Shown in pieces: positions 9,067-17,339 of a DNA stretch of 64,000 bases. The DNA is from Megalonaias nervosa (taxonomy: Eukaryota; Mollusca; Bivalvia; Unionida; Unionidae), in contig JAECUM010000838.1 in NCBI GenBank assembly GCA_016617855.1, positions 1 through 64,000 of the forward strand, read 5' to 3'. A program made the translations under genes and the position numbers. The notes beneath the pieces were generated by a model. That model did no database searches. It worked only from the letters and a program-made list of their open reading frames with translations, and was not told the DNA's origin. Numbering within the stretch: the first letter of the stretch is position 1; each line of letters opens with the position of its first letter.

Positions 9067-9546
9067 GAGAGCGACTAAAGGCAATTAAAAAATATCTACC
9101 CGTTCGTGATTCTGTTAAGCAACAACTACAATCGCGTCAGGAATCTCAAGTTGAATTTGAAGAGGATACAAAAAAAATTATTTAAACCTATCACTGAGAC
9201 CACTAAAGGTATTCAACCTGTGTTAGAGAAAACCGCTGAAGCAGCTGGAAAAATAGCAGAAAGAACTGAAAAAATAGCAAGAAGAGCAAAAAAGACAAAA
9301 GAAATTTTACGTGAACTTCCAGCCGAAATAGCTGCTGCGATGCCAGTCCCGGAAATACCTGAGGATGAAGATCAACCTGAAGATGATGAAGCAGAAGGTG
9401 CTGAAGCACCAGCCCCTGAACCAAAATCAACAGGTCATATAAGTACTGCTGAATTGATAAATAAATTTGGTGAAGAAACTATTAAGGTAATTAATAAATT
9501 GAACCAAGATGATCTAGCTGAGTTTGTGAGTGTCAAACTAAACTAA
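9031..9546 (+). pseudogene. Coiled-coil structural-type protein of element B, frameshifted
   Basis: The start ATG at 9031 lies inside the left inverted repeat. The right repeat copy has one more T after ATGAGTAT, which keeps the ATG in frame with the rest; the left copy lost it. The main frame then reads LARERLKAIKKYLPVRDSV up to a run of eight A near 9170-9177. There the frame shifts into LFKPITETTKG and a long Ala/Glu/Lys coiled coil (EKTAEAAGKIAERTEKIARR). An acidic Pro/Glu-rich linker and a C-terminal helix ending at 9546 follow. By position next to the penton-like gene it probably corresponds to the coiled-coil protein of elements C and D, but similarity is weak. Function unknown; a minor virion or scaffold protein is plausible. 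Confidence 0.6.
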
Positions 9547-9596
9547 AAAATATCATCGACGATTACACGATAAAGGTAAAAAAATATCGTCGTCGT

Positions 9597-9959
9597 ATGG
9601 TTGTTATTGATATAATGGTATACTCGGTATCTGCTGTTATTGCTGGAACTGGATTATTACTATCAACAATAACGATGACAGCGCCTGCAGTTGTAACAAT
9701 TATAGTTTCAACGGCAACAACATGTGCAGGTATTTTCAGTATTATCTCTAAAAAAATATCTACGTGTACGAATGATAAACTAAACGAGTACGTGATGAAA
9801 TTGCACACAGCAACAGCCGCATACACTAAATTATGCTCGTATATTTCAGCGTATCTCAGTGATGGTAAAATATCCGATGAGGAGTTCGTAACGATAATGA
9901 AAACCTACGATGAAGCATTCATAATTGCTAGTGACAATAACGGAAAGATGGAGAATTAA
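9597..9959 (+). CDS. Membrane-associated small protein of element B
   Basis: An intact 120-codon frame from the ATG at 9597. The first half has two hydrophobic, Ala/Val/Thr/Ile-rich segments (SAVIAGTGLLLSTI and PAVVTIIVSTATT). A helical C-terminal half carries YLSDGKISDEEFVTIM, a DGxISxEE pattern like an EF-hand-related loop and seen in small hydrophobic proteins of Polinton-like elements. It sits between the coiled-coil and penton-like genes, 50 nt and 18 nt from them. Probable minor virion or membrane-active protein; not assigned. Confidence 0.55.
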   Translation: MVVIDIMVYSVSAVIAGTGLLLSTITMTAPAVVTIIVSTATTCAGIFSIISKKISTCTNDKLNEYVMKLHTATAAYTKLCSYISAYLSDGKISDEEFVTIMKTYDEAFIIASDNNGKMEN

Positions 9960-9977
9960 ATAATAACGATAATAATA

Positions 9978-10610
9978 ATGTCAGAGTCGCAATTACTTCA
10001 GCAGATCGTAGCTAATACAACGCCGTCAAAAACTATTATGATATCATTAAGTTCAACCAATCCTGAATTTAGCGTTAATTTTCCGACTGCAATTCCAGCA
10101 AAGGAAATAGCATTAGCGCAATTACGAGTTTATTATAGTTGGCCTAATATTAGATCAAAACCGTTTGGTGGACAACAACCAAATAATTCACTGGTATTTG
10201 CGAATAAAAATAAACCAGATGGAACACCTGATTGGCAAGTTGTTGGAATTTCAACGGGCAGTTATCAAATAGAACAGATTAATGATGAATTCCAACGCAG
10301 AATTAAATCTATCACAAGGAAAGAATCTAAAATAGCGATTACTGTTCATGAACCAACACTATCAGCGGTGATTGAAATAAATTCTCCTGATTACCTCGTA
10401 GATATTTATCAGAGTTCGATTAGATCCGTGTTAGGATGGCCTGAAGTCGCACCTGTTTATAATGGAGTTTCAGAACCAACTAAAAATGAGTTTAAAACGA
10501 GTGAAGAAAAATTCATTAAAGATCCAGAATATCGAAATAAATATCCATGGAATTATATAGCACTTAAAAATGATCCAAAACGACGATACATACTACTTTA
10601 CCGATTTTGA
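9978..10610 (+). CDS. Penton-like/receptor-side structural protein of element B, N-terminal part
   Basis: Frame of 210 codons from the ATG at 9978. Residues 20-160 carry the family pattern also found in elements C and D: ISLSSTNPEFSVNF, LRVYYSWPNI, GISTGSYQIEQINDEFQRR, and an IxSVLGW segment. This is a beta-rich Polinton structural family usually placed as penton-like single-jelly-roll or fibre-base protein. The family's second half is missing here; the frame runs into unrelated residues and ends at 10610. The missing half, starting with VNITTTVAV, occurs at 11067-11441. In elements C and D the two halves are contiguous, so the gene of B appears split by about 600 bp. Confidence 0.65.
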   Translation: MSESQLLQQIVANTTPSKTIMISLSSTNPEFSVNFPTAIPAKEIALAQLRVYYSWPNIRSKPFGGQQPNNSLVFANKNKPDGTPDWQVVGISTGSYQIEQINDEFQRRIKSITRKESKIAITVHEPTLSAVIEINSPDYLVDIYQSSIRSVLGWPEVAPVYNGVSEPTKNEFKTSEEKFIKDPEYRNKYPWNYIALKNDPKRRYILLYRF

Positions 10611-11079
10611 CGGTAAAAGGATCCCCAAGATAATTAGATCAATATTTACTATTATCAAGATACCAGTGGCGCGAGATCGAGATAGTGTTGATGAAAAACT
10701 TATTAAATGGTTTTTAGATACTCTTAAACCTGAATACGATAAAACGTTTAATGATTTAAGAAATTTACTTATTTCATTATCACAACATTATAATGAAAGT
10801 GTAAAGCAGCAAATAATCGAGTCAATAAAACACTTAAATGGTATCTTATTCGATTTATATATCGCCGATCGAAGTATTATGAAAGCTACAACTACTGAAT
10901 TAGATAGTCCTTACACAAGACCAAATTTGAAGCAATTATTTCTTAATCATTATAAAATAACAGAAAAAGATTTACAAACATTTGTTATACCAGATTTAAA
11001 TATCGCTGAAATGAAGAAATCATTAAATGATCTTATTGAAGAATATTATCCGGGAGTAATTGAATCGTGGAAAAAATAG
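10570..11079 (+). CDS. Unknown helical protein of element B lying between the two penton-like halves
   Basis: A 169-codon frame from the ATG at 10570, overlapping the upstream frame by 41 nt and the downstream one by 13 nt. It is mostly alpha-helical and Lys/Asp-rich (KLIKWFLDTLKPEYDKTFN, SKQLFL-like Leu/Lys helices, NDLIEEYYPGVIESW). No transmembrane segment, zinc motif or catalytic signature is visible. It interrupts what is a single gene in elements C and D. It may be an acquired gene, or an inserted piece of another viral gene. Composition is as A+T-rich as its neighbours. Confidence 0.45.
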   Translation: MIQNDDTYYFTDFDGKRIPKIIRSIFTIIKIPVARDRDSVDEKLIKWFLDTLKPEYDKTFNDLRNLLISLSQHYNESVKQQIIESIKHLNGILFDLYIADRSIMKATTTELDSPYTRPNLKQLFLNHYKITEKDLQTFVIPDLNIAEMKKSLNDLIEEYYPGVIESWKK

Positions 11080-11441
11080 CCCCACAACCGGTTATACTAA
11101 AACACAATAACAATCCCTTTGGTGCCGGACGTCATATATCACCAGGCATTGTAAACATAACAACAACAGTTGCAGTCAATCTGGTATGTGATGTTATTGA
11201 AGGTAGCTATCAGGTAGATCTTTCTAAATCTAGCCAGGCCCAGCAAGGGTACATATTATTCAGTTTTAGTCCGTTGGTCCCTCCCGGTTCGTTAATTGTA
11301 TCAGAGCCAATTAACCCCGTGTACCTGCGAGTTCATAATCCATTTCTGACAAGAATAAATTTCAAACTCACTGACCAGGCAGGAAACATTTTGGATCTAA
11401 GACAAGAATCTCTTAATATTAATTTGTATATACGCTCATAG
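11067..11441 (+). CDS. Penton-like structural protein of element B, C-terminal part
   Basis: A 124-codon frame opening at a GTG; no ATG is available near its start, as expected for a severed 3' half. It contains VNITTTVAVNLVCDVIEGSY, then FSPLVPPGSLIVSEPINPVYL and a C-terminal LTDQAGNILDLRQESLNI. The homologous end of element C (37581-37740) has VPPGSLM, TDQSGRQIDL and LHLR at equal spacing. The end in element D has FADQDGHKLDM. This is the C-terminal jelly-roll-like half of the penton-like family. Confidence 0.6.
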   Translation: MEKIAPQPVILKHNNNPFGAGRHISPGIVNITTTVAVNLVCDVIEGSYQVDLSKSSQAQQGYILFSFSPLVPPGSLIVSEPINPVYLRVHNPFLTRINFKLTDQAGNILDLRQESLNINLYIRS

Positions 11442-11446
11442 AACGT

Positions 11447-11462
11447 CTGATTATTTAATCAG
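11447..11462 (+). terminator. Short perfect hairpin after the penton-like gene, possible 3' end signal
   Basis: CTGATTA-TT-TAATCAG starts 6 nt after the TAG of the structural gene and is followed by a run of seven A. Its role is inferred only from position. Confidence 0.3.
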
Positions 11463-11939
11463 GGGGACAAAAAAATAATCTGATGAGTAAATACATGAAT
11501 AATAATCAATTTTCTATGATTAAAACAATTGTATATATAATAAAGCGAGATAACTCGGCTATCTCTCTGCGGAGTAAATTGAACGATTATTTCCCTTACT
11601 ACTACGTCGTTACCTGTACAAATCCAGTTGTATATACGTGTATAGCGTATTAGTCCGTCTGTCTGTTACATTAACGAACTATAACTTATACGCGTAAATT
11701 ATTTTATGAATTTTGAAAAACTGAAGTACAGTTATACATTCTATTAGTAATACAAGTTCTGTGAGACAGCACAAATATATTATATATACTTAAATTTAAC
11801 TGTATTATTGATAAGAGAACGATGGCCGAAATGGTAAGACGGTTGGACGTAGATCGAAGCTCTACAGACTCTCGCGTGTTCGAGTCTCCAAAAATGCTAA
11901 AGATATTATCTTGCATTTGGCGACTGATGCTATTTAATT

Positions 11940-12088
11940 GGGGGAACCCGGAGAATTTCCTCGATATCCACAACAGACAAAATACACTCTCCTATCATAC
12001 ACCCTTGAGGGGTGTACCTTTTACACTCCCGGGGTTTTGTATGTGGGGAGAGTGTACAAAATCTGTTGGACGTAGACAAGATTCCCCC
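11940..12088. repeat. 149-nt nested palindrome
   Basis: Outer arms GGGGGAA/TTCCCCC, middle arms with ACACTCTCC/GGAGAGTGT and AACAGA/TCTGTT, and a central TACACCC/GGGTGTA hairpin. A possible origin, packaging or transcription-stop structure of element B. Confidence 0.55.
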
Positions 12089-12095
12089 GTCATCA

Positions 12096-12270
12096 CCATT
12101 TGTATATATTTCATAACCATACAATCATTAGGATAAGTTTATGTTTGTGCCGTCCAAAATCATAAACCATCTGTATATATTTCATAATCATATATCATTA
12201 GGATAAGTTTATGTTTGTGTCGTCCAAAATCATAAACCATCTGTATATATTTCATAACCATATATCACAC
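12096..12270. repeat. Two and a half tandem copies of a 70-bp unit
   Basis: Units start with CCATNTGTATATATTTCATA, about 70 bp apart (12101, 12172, 12242); units one and two are over 90 percent alike, the third is truncated. Confidence 0.75.
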
Positions 12271-12277
12271 ACAAAAC

Positions 12278-12309
12278 AGCTCCCTGACAAAAAAAAAGTC
12301 ATGGGAGCT
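12278..12309. terminator. Strong hairpin with A-rich loop
   Basis: AGCTCCCTGAC and GTCATGGGAGCT pair around a run of nine A, one bulged base. T- and AT-rich DNA follows. Possibly a 3' end or termination structure between the structural block and the polymerase-like gene. Confidence 0.35.
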
Positions 12310-12325
12310 AATATTTTTTTTATAT

Positions 12326-12368
<43 letters not shown>

Positions 12369-12400
12369 TTTTATATTAAATATATAAATATATATATATA

Positions 12401-13801
12401 ATGAACCAAGAAAACATTAATGATATTATCTGTGCTATTAAAAAACTAAAACATAACGGAATAAAAATATCTGATAATCTCGACCCTCAGAAAATCATGT
12501 GCGATTTTGAATTACTGCAACAGAGAAAATTTGATAATAAATATACACTATCTTCAAACTACAGATTTATAAAATTAATTTATCAATCCATGCTTGAATC
12601 ACTAGCTATAGTAAACGACAATCAAATAAAGCTATTTGCACCTCTTGCACGTTCTATCGAAAATATTAAATCCGAACTGTCTCACGAGTACGAAAGAAAA
12701 AAGATTGTGGATAATCGTGTAATGCAATTAAGAAAGATTATGCTATCTGATTCTGTCAATGTTGAGAGCAGCGACGATGAAGGTGGACCCTTGACAGAGT
12801 CAGTTGATATGGCTGCATGTTATCCTGGGAGTTTTCTTGGATATGGAGTATGTTCTAAATACTTTAAGAGATTCGGACATCCTACACATGACATGACAAG
12901 GGTTGCGATAAACGGACCCCTTCCCATGGAAGGACCAGATGTTGACTGAACCGGATTTGCTCATGTAGAATTATTCGAATTTGCAGAAAATCTTCATCCG
13001 ATTACTTATGTTTGGTTTGGAAGACATTTTTCAGAAAAATGTTGGGTTCCGATAGTACTATTGCGGTATATGCTTGATGCTGGATTTTTAATATCGTTGA
13101 GAGTAACTGAAGCGATTATATCGTATAATTCACAGAAGCAAGTTTGGTTACCAGAACCAAATAGATTTAATATTGATGATACCAGAAAAGAATTCCCTGA
13201 TATTGATGAAGATCATATTATTAAAATAAATAAATACAGAAACGAGTACGATGAGAAATTTGCAAAAGATCTTGGTAGAAAGATAATCGGTAAATTTACT
13301 CAAGGTGGTTCATACGATTATAAACGAGCGTGTACAAGATTGATTATGGACGATGCTGAATTAGATTTTATAATCGCTGATACAACTGAGAAGAATACGT
13401 TTATAAACATATGTAATGCTTATTTATCAGATGGAACGAAACTAGGTACCATTGTGAGCTACCTTGATGGCGAGTCACCGCAGTTTACTCATTTAAGATC
13501 TTCGATGTTAGCTTATGTTTCGATAAACCTACTATCGATGATAAATAAATTTCCTCATCACGCTGTCAGAGTCGCTACGGATTCATTTTATGTACATAAA
13601 AAATATAAAGATTTATTAAAACTCGGTAATGGTGAATGGGGAACATGGAGAATAAAACAAGAAAATATATTTAGTTATTCTGAATCTGCAGATGTTGAAA
13701 TTGTGAAGACATATTACAAAAATAATAATCAAATATTAAAGTCATCTGCACCATGGTATCGTGTGGTAAAAACAGTATATCCGCTTGATGAACTTCATTA
13801 G
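12401..13801 (+). pseudogene. Chimeric ORF of element B: unknown N-terminus joined to a polymerase-like palm fragment
   Basis: A continuous frame of 466 codons from the ATG at 12401, broken by one TGA at 12947-12949. Residues 1-130 are a Lys/Asn-rich helical protein of unknown family ending in an acidic ESSDDEGG linker. Residue 135 onward abruptly becomes polymerase-like: SVDMAACYPGSFLG resembles PolB motif A (D...YP.S). RFGHPTHDMTRVAINGPLP, IGKFTQGG, a Leu-rich LRSSMLAYVSINLL (motif B position) and VRVATDSFYV (motif C, D-S kept) follow. Everything N-terminal to motif A is absent, and the frame ends where an integrase fragment begins on the other strand. I infer an internal deletion that fused two genes. 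This polymerase lineage differs from those of A, C and D. Confidence 0.55.
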
Positions 13802-13985
13802 GGACACTAACATCAAAATGCGCGTAATGAATTCTTTTAGGTGGACTTAGGAAGATTTGCCATATTGCCTGTCGTGCTAACCATGATGCAGCGACATTAC
13901 GTGAAACTTTTGCTGCTTCAGCGAGTTTACTAATCGCTGCTTTACCTCTCCAAAATCCTCTCGGGGAATAATAAACAGATTCCAT
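13750..13985 (-). pseudogene. Integrase N-terminal fragment of element B
   Basis: Starts at the ATG 13985 (MESVYYSPRGFWRGKAAI) and reads KLAEAAKVSRNVAASWLARQ, AIWQIFLSPPK and NEVHQADILFLPHDT. These are the characteristic N-terminal residues of Polinton rve-type integrases, directly before the first catalytic Asp. The similarity ends near 13750, where the polymerase-like ORF arrives from the other strand. The DDE core and chromodomain are missing. The gene starts 17 nt after the PLA2 gene, an order repeated in elements C and D. Confidence 0.8.
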
Positions 13986-14001
13986 TATGATAGTTATATA
14001 A

Positions 14002-14505
14002 TTAATTACCAGCCCCTAACACTAGTTTACCTTTCATAGCAGTTTTTACTAGAAAACTAGCTAATTTTTCTCTGAGAAATTTATTAGGTATAGAATTTAA
14101 CGCGTGAATCAATTTCACATCCGCGAGATGTCGGTGTTGCAAATCCTTACTTTTATACGCGACATCGTGAACGTGACACGCTTGATCGATCTTATTTACT
14201 GGATACTCTCCTGGTTTTGGTTGATCTTAATCATCGAGTCTGATATCAAGTCGAGTTCCAGGACCACAATAATTATATCCGGGTAAATGTTTCTCACCGG
14301 GATATTTAGCCCATGGAGTTCCTGGTAATTTTCCTAATAAAGCAGCGATATCACCCCCACCTGTCTTTGTTGCAATAAATTTATATTTCTTGGTACCACA
14401 TTTCACACACTTGCCTGTAAGTGCACGTCTTTTATTTCTTGTTGTTATTGTCGTTAATTCAGTAGTATCGGTAGGTGCTCTGCATCGAACACAATATAGA
14501 CTCAT
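14002..14505 (-). pseudogene. Zinc-ribbon plus PLA2-like protein of element B, one premature stop
   Basis: From the ATG at 14505 the frame has a zinc ribbon, YCVRC...KCVKCG, then GKLPGTPWAKYPGEKHLPGY and the calcium-loop motif YCGPGTRLDIRL. A TAA at 14227-14229 stops it. In the same frame beyond the stop come the helix with the catalytic pair, DQACHVHDVAY, and a C-terminal basic helix ending at 14002. The calcium loop plus HD pair is the signature of parvovirus VP1-type phospholipase A2, which lets capsids cross endosomal membranes. Adintoviruses are known to carry such domains. The stop lies before the catalytic His, so the allele cannot make active enzyme. Confidence 0.82.
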
Positions 14506-14595
14506 ATTATTTATTATATGGATATAATTGACTTTTCTGCGACATGAAAACAAGAACCAGTAAAGCACCATCCAGCGCTTCCGAATTCTATCAGA

Positions 14596-15180
14596 ATGAT
14601 TATAATAGGTCCGTCCGGAAGTGGGAAGACGCAATTATTGCTTAATCTAATAATGCGATGGCTGAAGTGGGATAAATTATATTTGATAGCGCCATCTGTA
14701 GATGATCAGCGATGTTACGAAGTACTTAAAGATTTTAATGAAAACGCAAAATCGTTACATGAAGACAATATCATAGATTTTATTACTGATATTGATGAAG
14801 CGCCATCCGTAGATGATCTGGATGTATTCATTAATAATTTAGTAGTGTATGATGATGTTATGCTGGACAAACAATCAAATCCAGCTAGAATATTTTCACG
14901 AAGTAGACATAAAAATACAGACGTGATTTATGTTACACAGAGATATACACAAATTCCAAAAGTAATCAGAGATAATTGTAACGTTTTAGTTGTATTTAAT
15001 GGCGTAGATAATCATACGCTGCAGAATATTTATTATACTTGGTGTTCAGGCGACATGGACATGAACAAATTTAAAAATTTCTTTTCAAAAGCACAAGCTG
15101 CTCCTTTTGGTTTTGTAACGATAAATTTACACGATCCAAGGTCAAGATATCGCAACGGACTTGATATAATTTTTGGATAA
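14596..15180 (+). CDS. Packaging ATPase of element B
   Basis: An intact 194-codon frame from the ATG at 14596. Walker A is GPSGSGKT at residues 5-12. Walker B is NLVVYDDVM near residue 92, followed by FSRSRHKNTDVIYVTQRYTQ (sensor Gln) and IPKVIRDNCNVLVVFNGVD. This is the FtsK/HerA (A32-like) packaging ATPase of Polinton-type viruses. The Walker A lies close to the start, so a few N-terminal residues may be missing. It is the best preserved enzyme gene of element B and is divergent from PLA2-integrase. Its closest relative in the window is the ATPase of element D (same APSVD, FSRxRHKxTDVIY, PKxIRDNCN). Confidence 0.9.
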   Translation: MIIIGPSGSGKTQLLLNLIMRWLKWDKLYLIAPSVDDQRCYEVLKDFNENAKSLHEDNIIDFITDIDEAPSVDDLDVFINNLVVYDDVMLDKQSNPARIFSRSRHKNTDVIYVTQRYTQIPKVIRDNCNVLVVFNGVDNHTLQNIYYTWCSGDMDMNKFKNFFSKAQAAPFGFVTINLHDPRSRYRNGLDIIFG

Positions 15181-15194
15181 AAATCATAGCAGTA

Positions 15195-15439
15195 GAGCTA
15201 ATTTAGCTGAGTGTGGTTCTCCAATACTCATTATTGATAATATCTATACTGGCTGTTTAATTTATAGCAGCAGAGAGGGTGAATGACATACGCGTAGTGA
15301 CCAGATTGTGAAAAAATCTGGTCAATTAAAGAAGTTTTCATTATTAAGGCAAAAACTTCTTTTTTCAGCCTTCGTAGGAACCCTTAATTTTCAAAAATAA
15401 GGTCTCTACAAAGTTGTAGGGTTCACCCTCTCTGCTGCT
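15195..15439 (-). repeat. Right terminal inverted repeat of element B
   Basis: The inverse of 8825-9066. The outer part, 15266-15439, starts with AGCAGCAGAGAGGGTGAA and ends with its exact complement (18 bp). Four hairpins lie between: GACCAGATT/AATCTGGTC, AAGAAGTTTT/AAAACTTCTT, a 21-nt palindrome CCTTAATTTTC... with one mismatch, and CTACAA/TTGTAG. It converges on the 3' end of the ATPase gene. Confidence 0.92.
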
Positions 15440-15444
15440 ACCCT
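15440..15444. repeat. Right target-site duplication of element B (ACCCT)
   Basis: Identical to 8820-8824; belongs to the interrupted codons of the element A polymerase. Confidence 0.9.
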
Positions 15445-15758
15445 TCTGCTTTCTCCAGTGGTACGTCGGACTTGAAATCTTTAAACTTCACTGCGTACGT
15501 GTAGGCCGTAGTTCTAAATTTTCTAGAGGAGCGTTTGTCCGTCTCTCGAATGTGGTAGTACTTTTCAGGGTTTACTGGTGGTGATGGACTTTGGTTTGGT
15601 GTAGACTCTCTGGACCTAGATTCTGGTTCACTCATCTCATCTTCAAAATCGCTGGCATGAATTTGAGCCAAGACTTCAGCTACTGTGCGAGGCGATAAAT
15701 CACGTTTCTGCCTCTTACTTTCTTCTCCTTTCTTTACGAAATGATGCGATCGTTTCAT
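15445..15758 (-). pseudogene. Element A DNA polymerase B, 5' segment cut off by element B
   Basis: The frame opens at the ATG 15758 (MKRSHHFVKKGEESKR) and reads about 105 codons of basic and Ser/Pro-rich sequence before meeting element B, where a junction TAG ends it at 15438-15440. If element B and one ACCCT copy are removed, codon 106 is followed in the same frame by the codons at 8820 and below, which belong to the N-terminal domain of the polymerase. This exact frame match identifies the piece as the true polymerase N-terminus. The flank upstream holds the repeat and CRE region. Confidence 0.88.
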
Positions 15759-16312
15759 CTTGACTGCAAAAAGTCAAATGACTACATTTGAAACGCCATA
15801 GACCCCAAAATATCCAATTCAGGTCAGTCAGTTCAGTGACGTCACATAGAGAGTTATAATATCCACAAACACGGACGCGAATGATTCGTGTTTGTATATA
15901 GAAATGACACAGGTGGTATGACGTCACGGTACTTGCTATACACAAACACGTACGCGAATGATTCGTGTTTGTATATAGAAATGACACAGGTGGCATGACG
16001 TCACGGTACATGCTACATTGTTGCAAGTGTCTAGGAGTTAAGGAATTAAATTGATGTAGAACACGTATGGTTCGTGATTCTATGTATTTAAGTAATTTGG
16101 TATAAGCCATCAGCCTACGAAACAGTGGCTGATTTTTTATAGTTGCTGTTTTTAGTAATGCTGATTGTCTGATGGCTTGTGTATAGAGAGTTATAATATC
16201 CACAAACACGGACGCGAATGATTCGTGTTTGTATATAAAAATGACACAGGTGGCATGACGTCACGGTCCTTGCTACATTGTTGCAACTGTCCAGTACCGT
16301 GACGTCACCCTA
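15759..16312 (-). promoter_or_regulatory. Upstream control region of element A polymerase: 67-bp repeats and five CRE sites
   Basis: Three copies of a 67-bp unit lie at 15864-15930, 15941-16007 and 16201-16267. Each holds an inverted pair ACAAACACG/CGTGTTTGT and ends with TGACGTCA. Two further TGACGTCA octamers flank them at 15837-15844 and 16300-16307. TGACGTCA is the consensus site of CREB/ATF factors. Location directly upstream of the polymerase ATG suggests an enhancer or early promoter; the palindromes could also be an origin. Long frames through this region are repeat artefacts. Confidence 0.6.
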
Positions 16313-16328
16313 CCTATGCCATTCCTCT

Positions 16329-16480
16329 TGTCGCTATACAAAATTCCCATTGTCCCTAGACAGTCCCAGGGTGTGCTTGTCGCTATACAAAATTCCCATT
16401 GTCCCCAGACAGTCCCAGGGTGTGCTAGTCGCTATACAAAATTCCCATTGTCCGTAGACTTCCCCAGGGTGATATTTTTT
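16329..16480. repeat. 49-bp tandem repeats near the right end of element A
   Basis: Three units starting TCGCTATACAAAATTCCCAT at a period of about 49 bp. A related ATTCCCATTGTCCGTAGACT recurs at 16541-16560. They could be part of the terminal repeat of element A; its other end is not in the window. Confidence 0.7.
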
Positions 16481-16604
16481 CCGTAGAAATCGTGTCCGTA
16501 AACGTACCTGGGTGTGTGTGTGTGTGTGTCTGTAATGCTAATTCCCATTGTCCGTAGACTACCCCACCATACTACTTACGACATTCTAACCTGTTCATTT
16601 ATAT

Positions 16605-17330
<726 letters not shown>

Positions 17331-17339
17331 TGCAGTGTT

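Larger units (their letters stand above)
11463..12400. other. Non-coding centre of element B with palindromes and tandem repeats
   Basis: No convincing gene. Contents: a nested palindrome 11940-12088, 70-bp tandem repeats 12096-12270, a hairpin 12278-12309 and (AT)n at 12328-12363. A tRNA-like A-box/B-box pair at about 11822-11890 does not fold into a tRNA. Confidence 0.6.
8825..15439. mobile_element. Element B: complete 6.6-kb Polinton-like element nested in the PolB gene of element A
   Basis: It begins AGCAGCAGAGAGGG and ends with its inverse, has inverted repeats of about 242 and 245 bp, and is flanked by ACCCT duplications. AG/CT termini match Polintons; the 5-bp duplication is close to their usual 5-6 bp. 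Genes on the plus strand are a coiled-coil protein, a membrane protein, a split penton-like gene, a polymerase-like chimera and a packaging ATPase. Minus-strand genes are PLA2 and an integrase fragment. No major capsid or protease gene is visible and the integrase lacks its catalytic core. B is therefore a deletion derivative that would need helper functions. Its base composition is much more A+T-rich than A. Confidence 0.93.
1..16565 (-). mobile_element. Element A: Polinton/adintovirus-like element, left end outside window, interrupted by element B
   Basis: All recognisable genes read on the minus strand: PolB, BIR protein, accessory proteins, packaging ATPase, lysine-rich core-like protein, pX-like protein and an LVPY protein. 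This set is typical of Polinton/adintovirus elements. Integrase, capsid and protease genes are not in the window and would lie to the left. The right boundary is uncertain: 67-bp and 49-bp repeats run to about 16480 and a related sequence recurs at 16550-16565, just before microsatellites. The nested element B (8825-15439) is not part of A. Lesions are few (nonsense codons in PolB, ATPase and pX-like genes, plus frameshifts), so A looks relatively young. Confidence 0.85.

Noticed and set aside
11816..11895. tRNA-like sequence with A-box TGGCCGAAATGG and B-box-like GTTCGAGTC
   Set aside because: The T-stem does not pair, the anticodon stem has a mismatch and no acceptor stem closes it; at best a decayed SINE or tRNA fragment.
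15438..15758. A separate 106-codon gene
   Set aside because: Its stop codon lies at the element B junction; frame arithmetic shows it to be the severed start of PolB.
15715..16209. 164-codon minus-strand frame
   Set aside because: It runs through the 67-bp repeats and CRE sites upstream of the polymerase ATG; composition and repeats show it to be a by-product.
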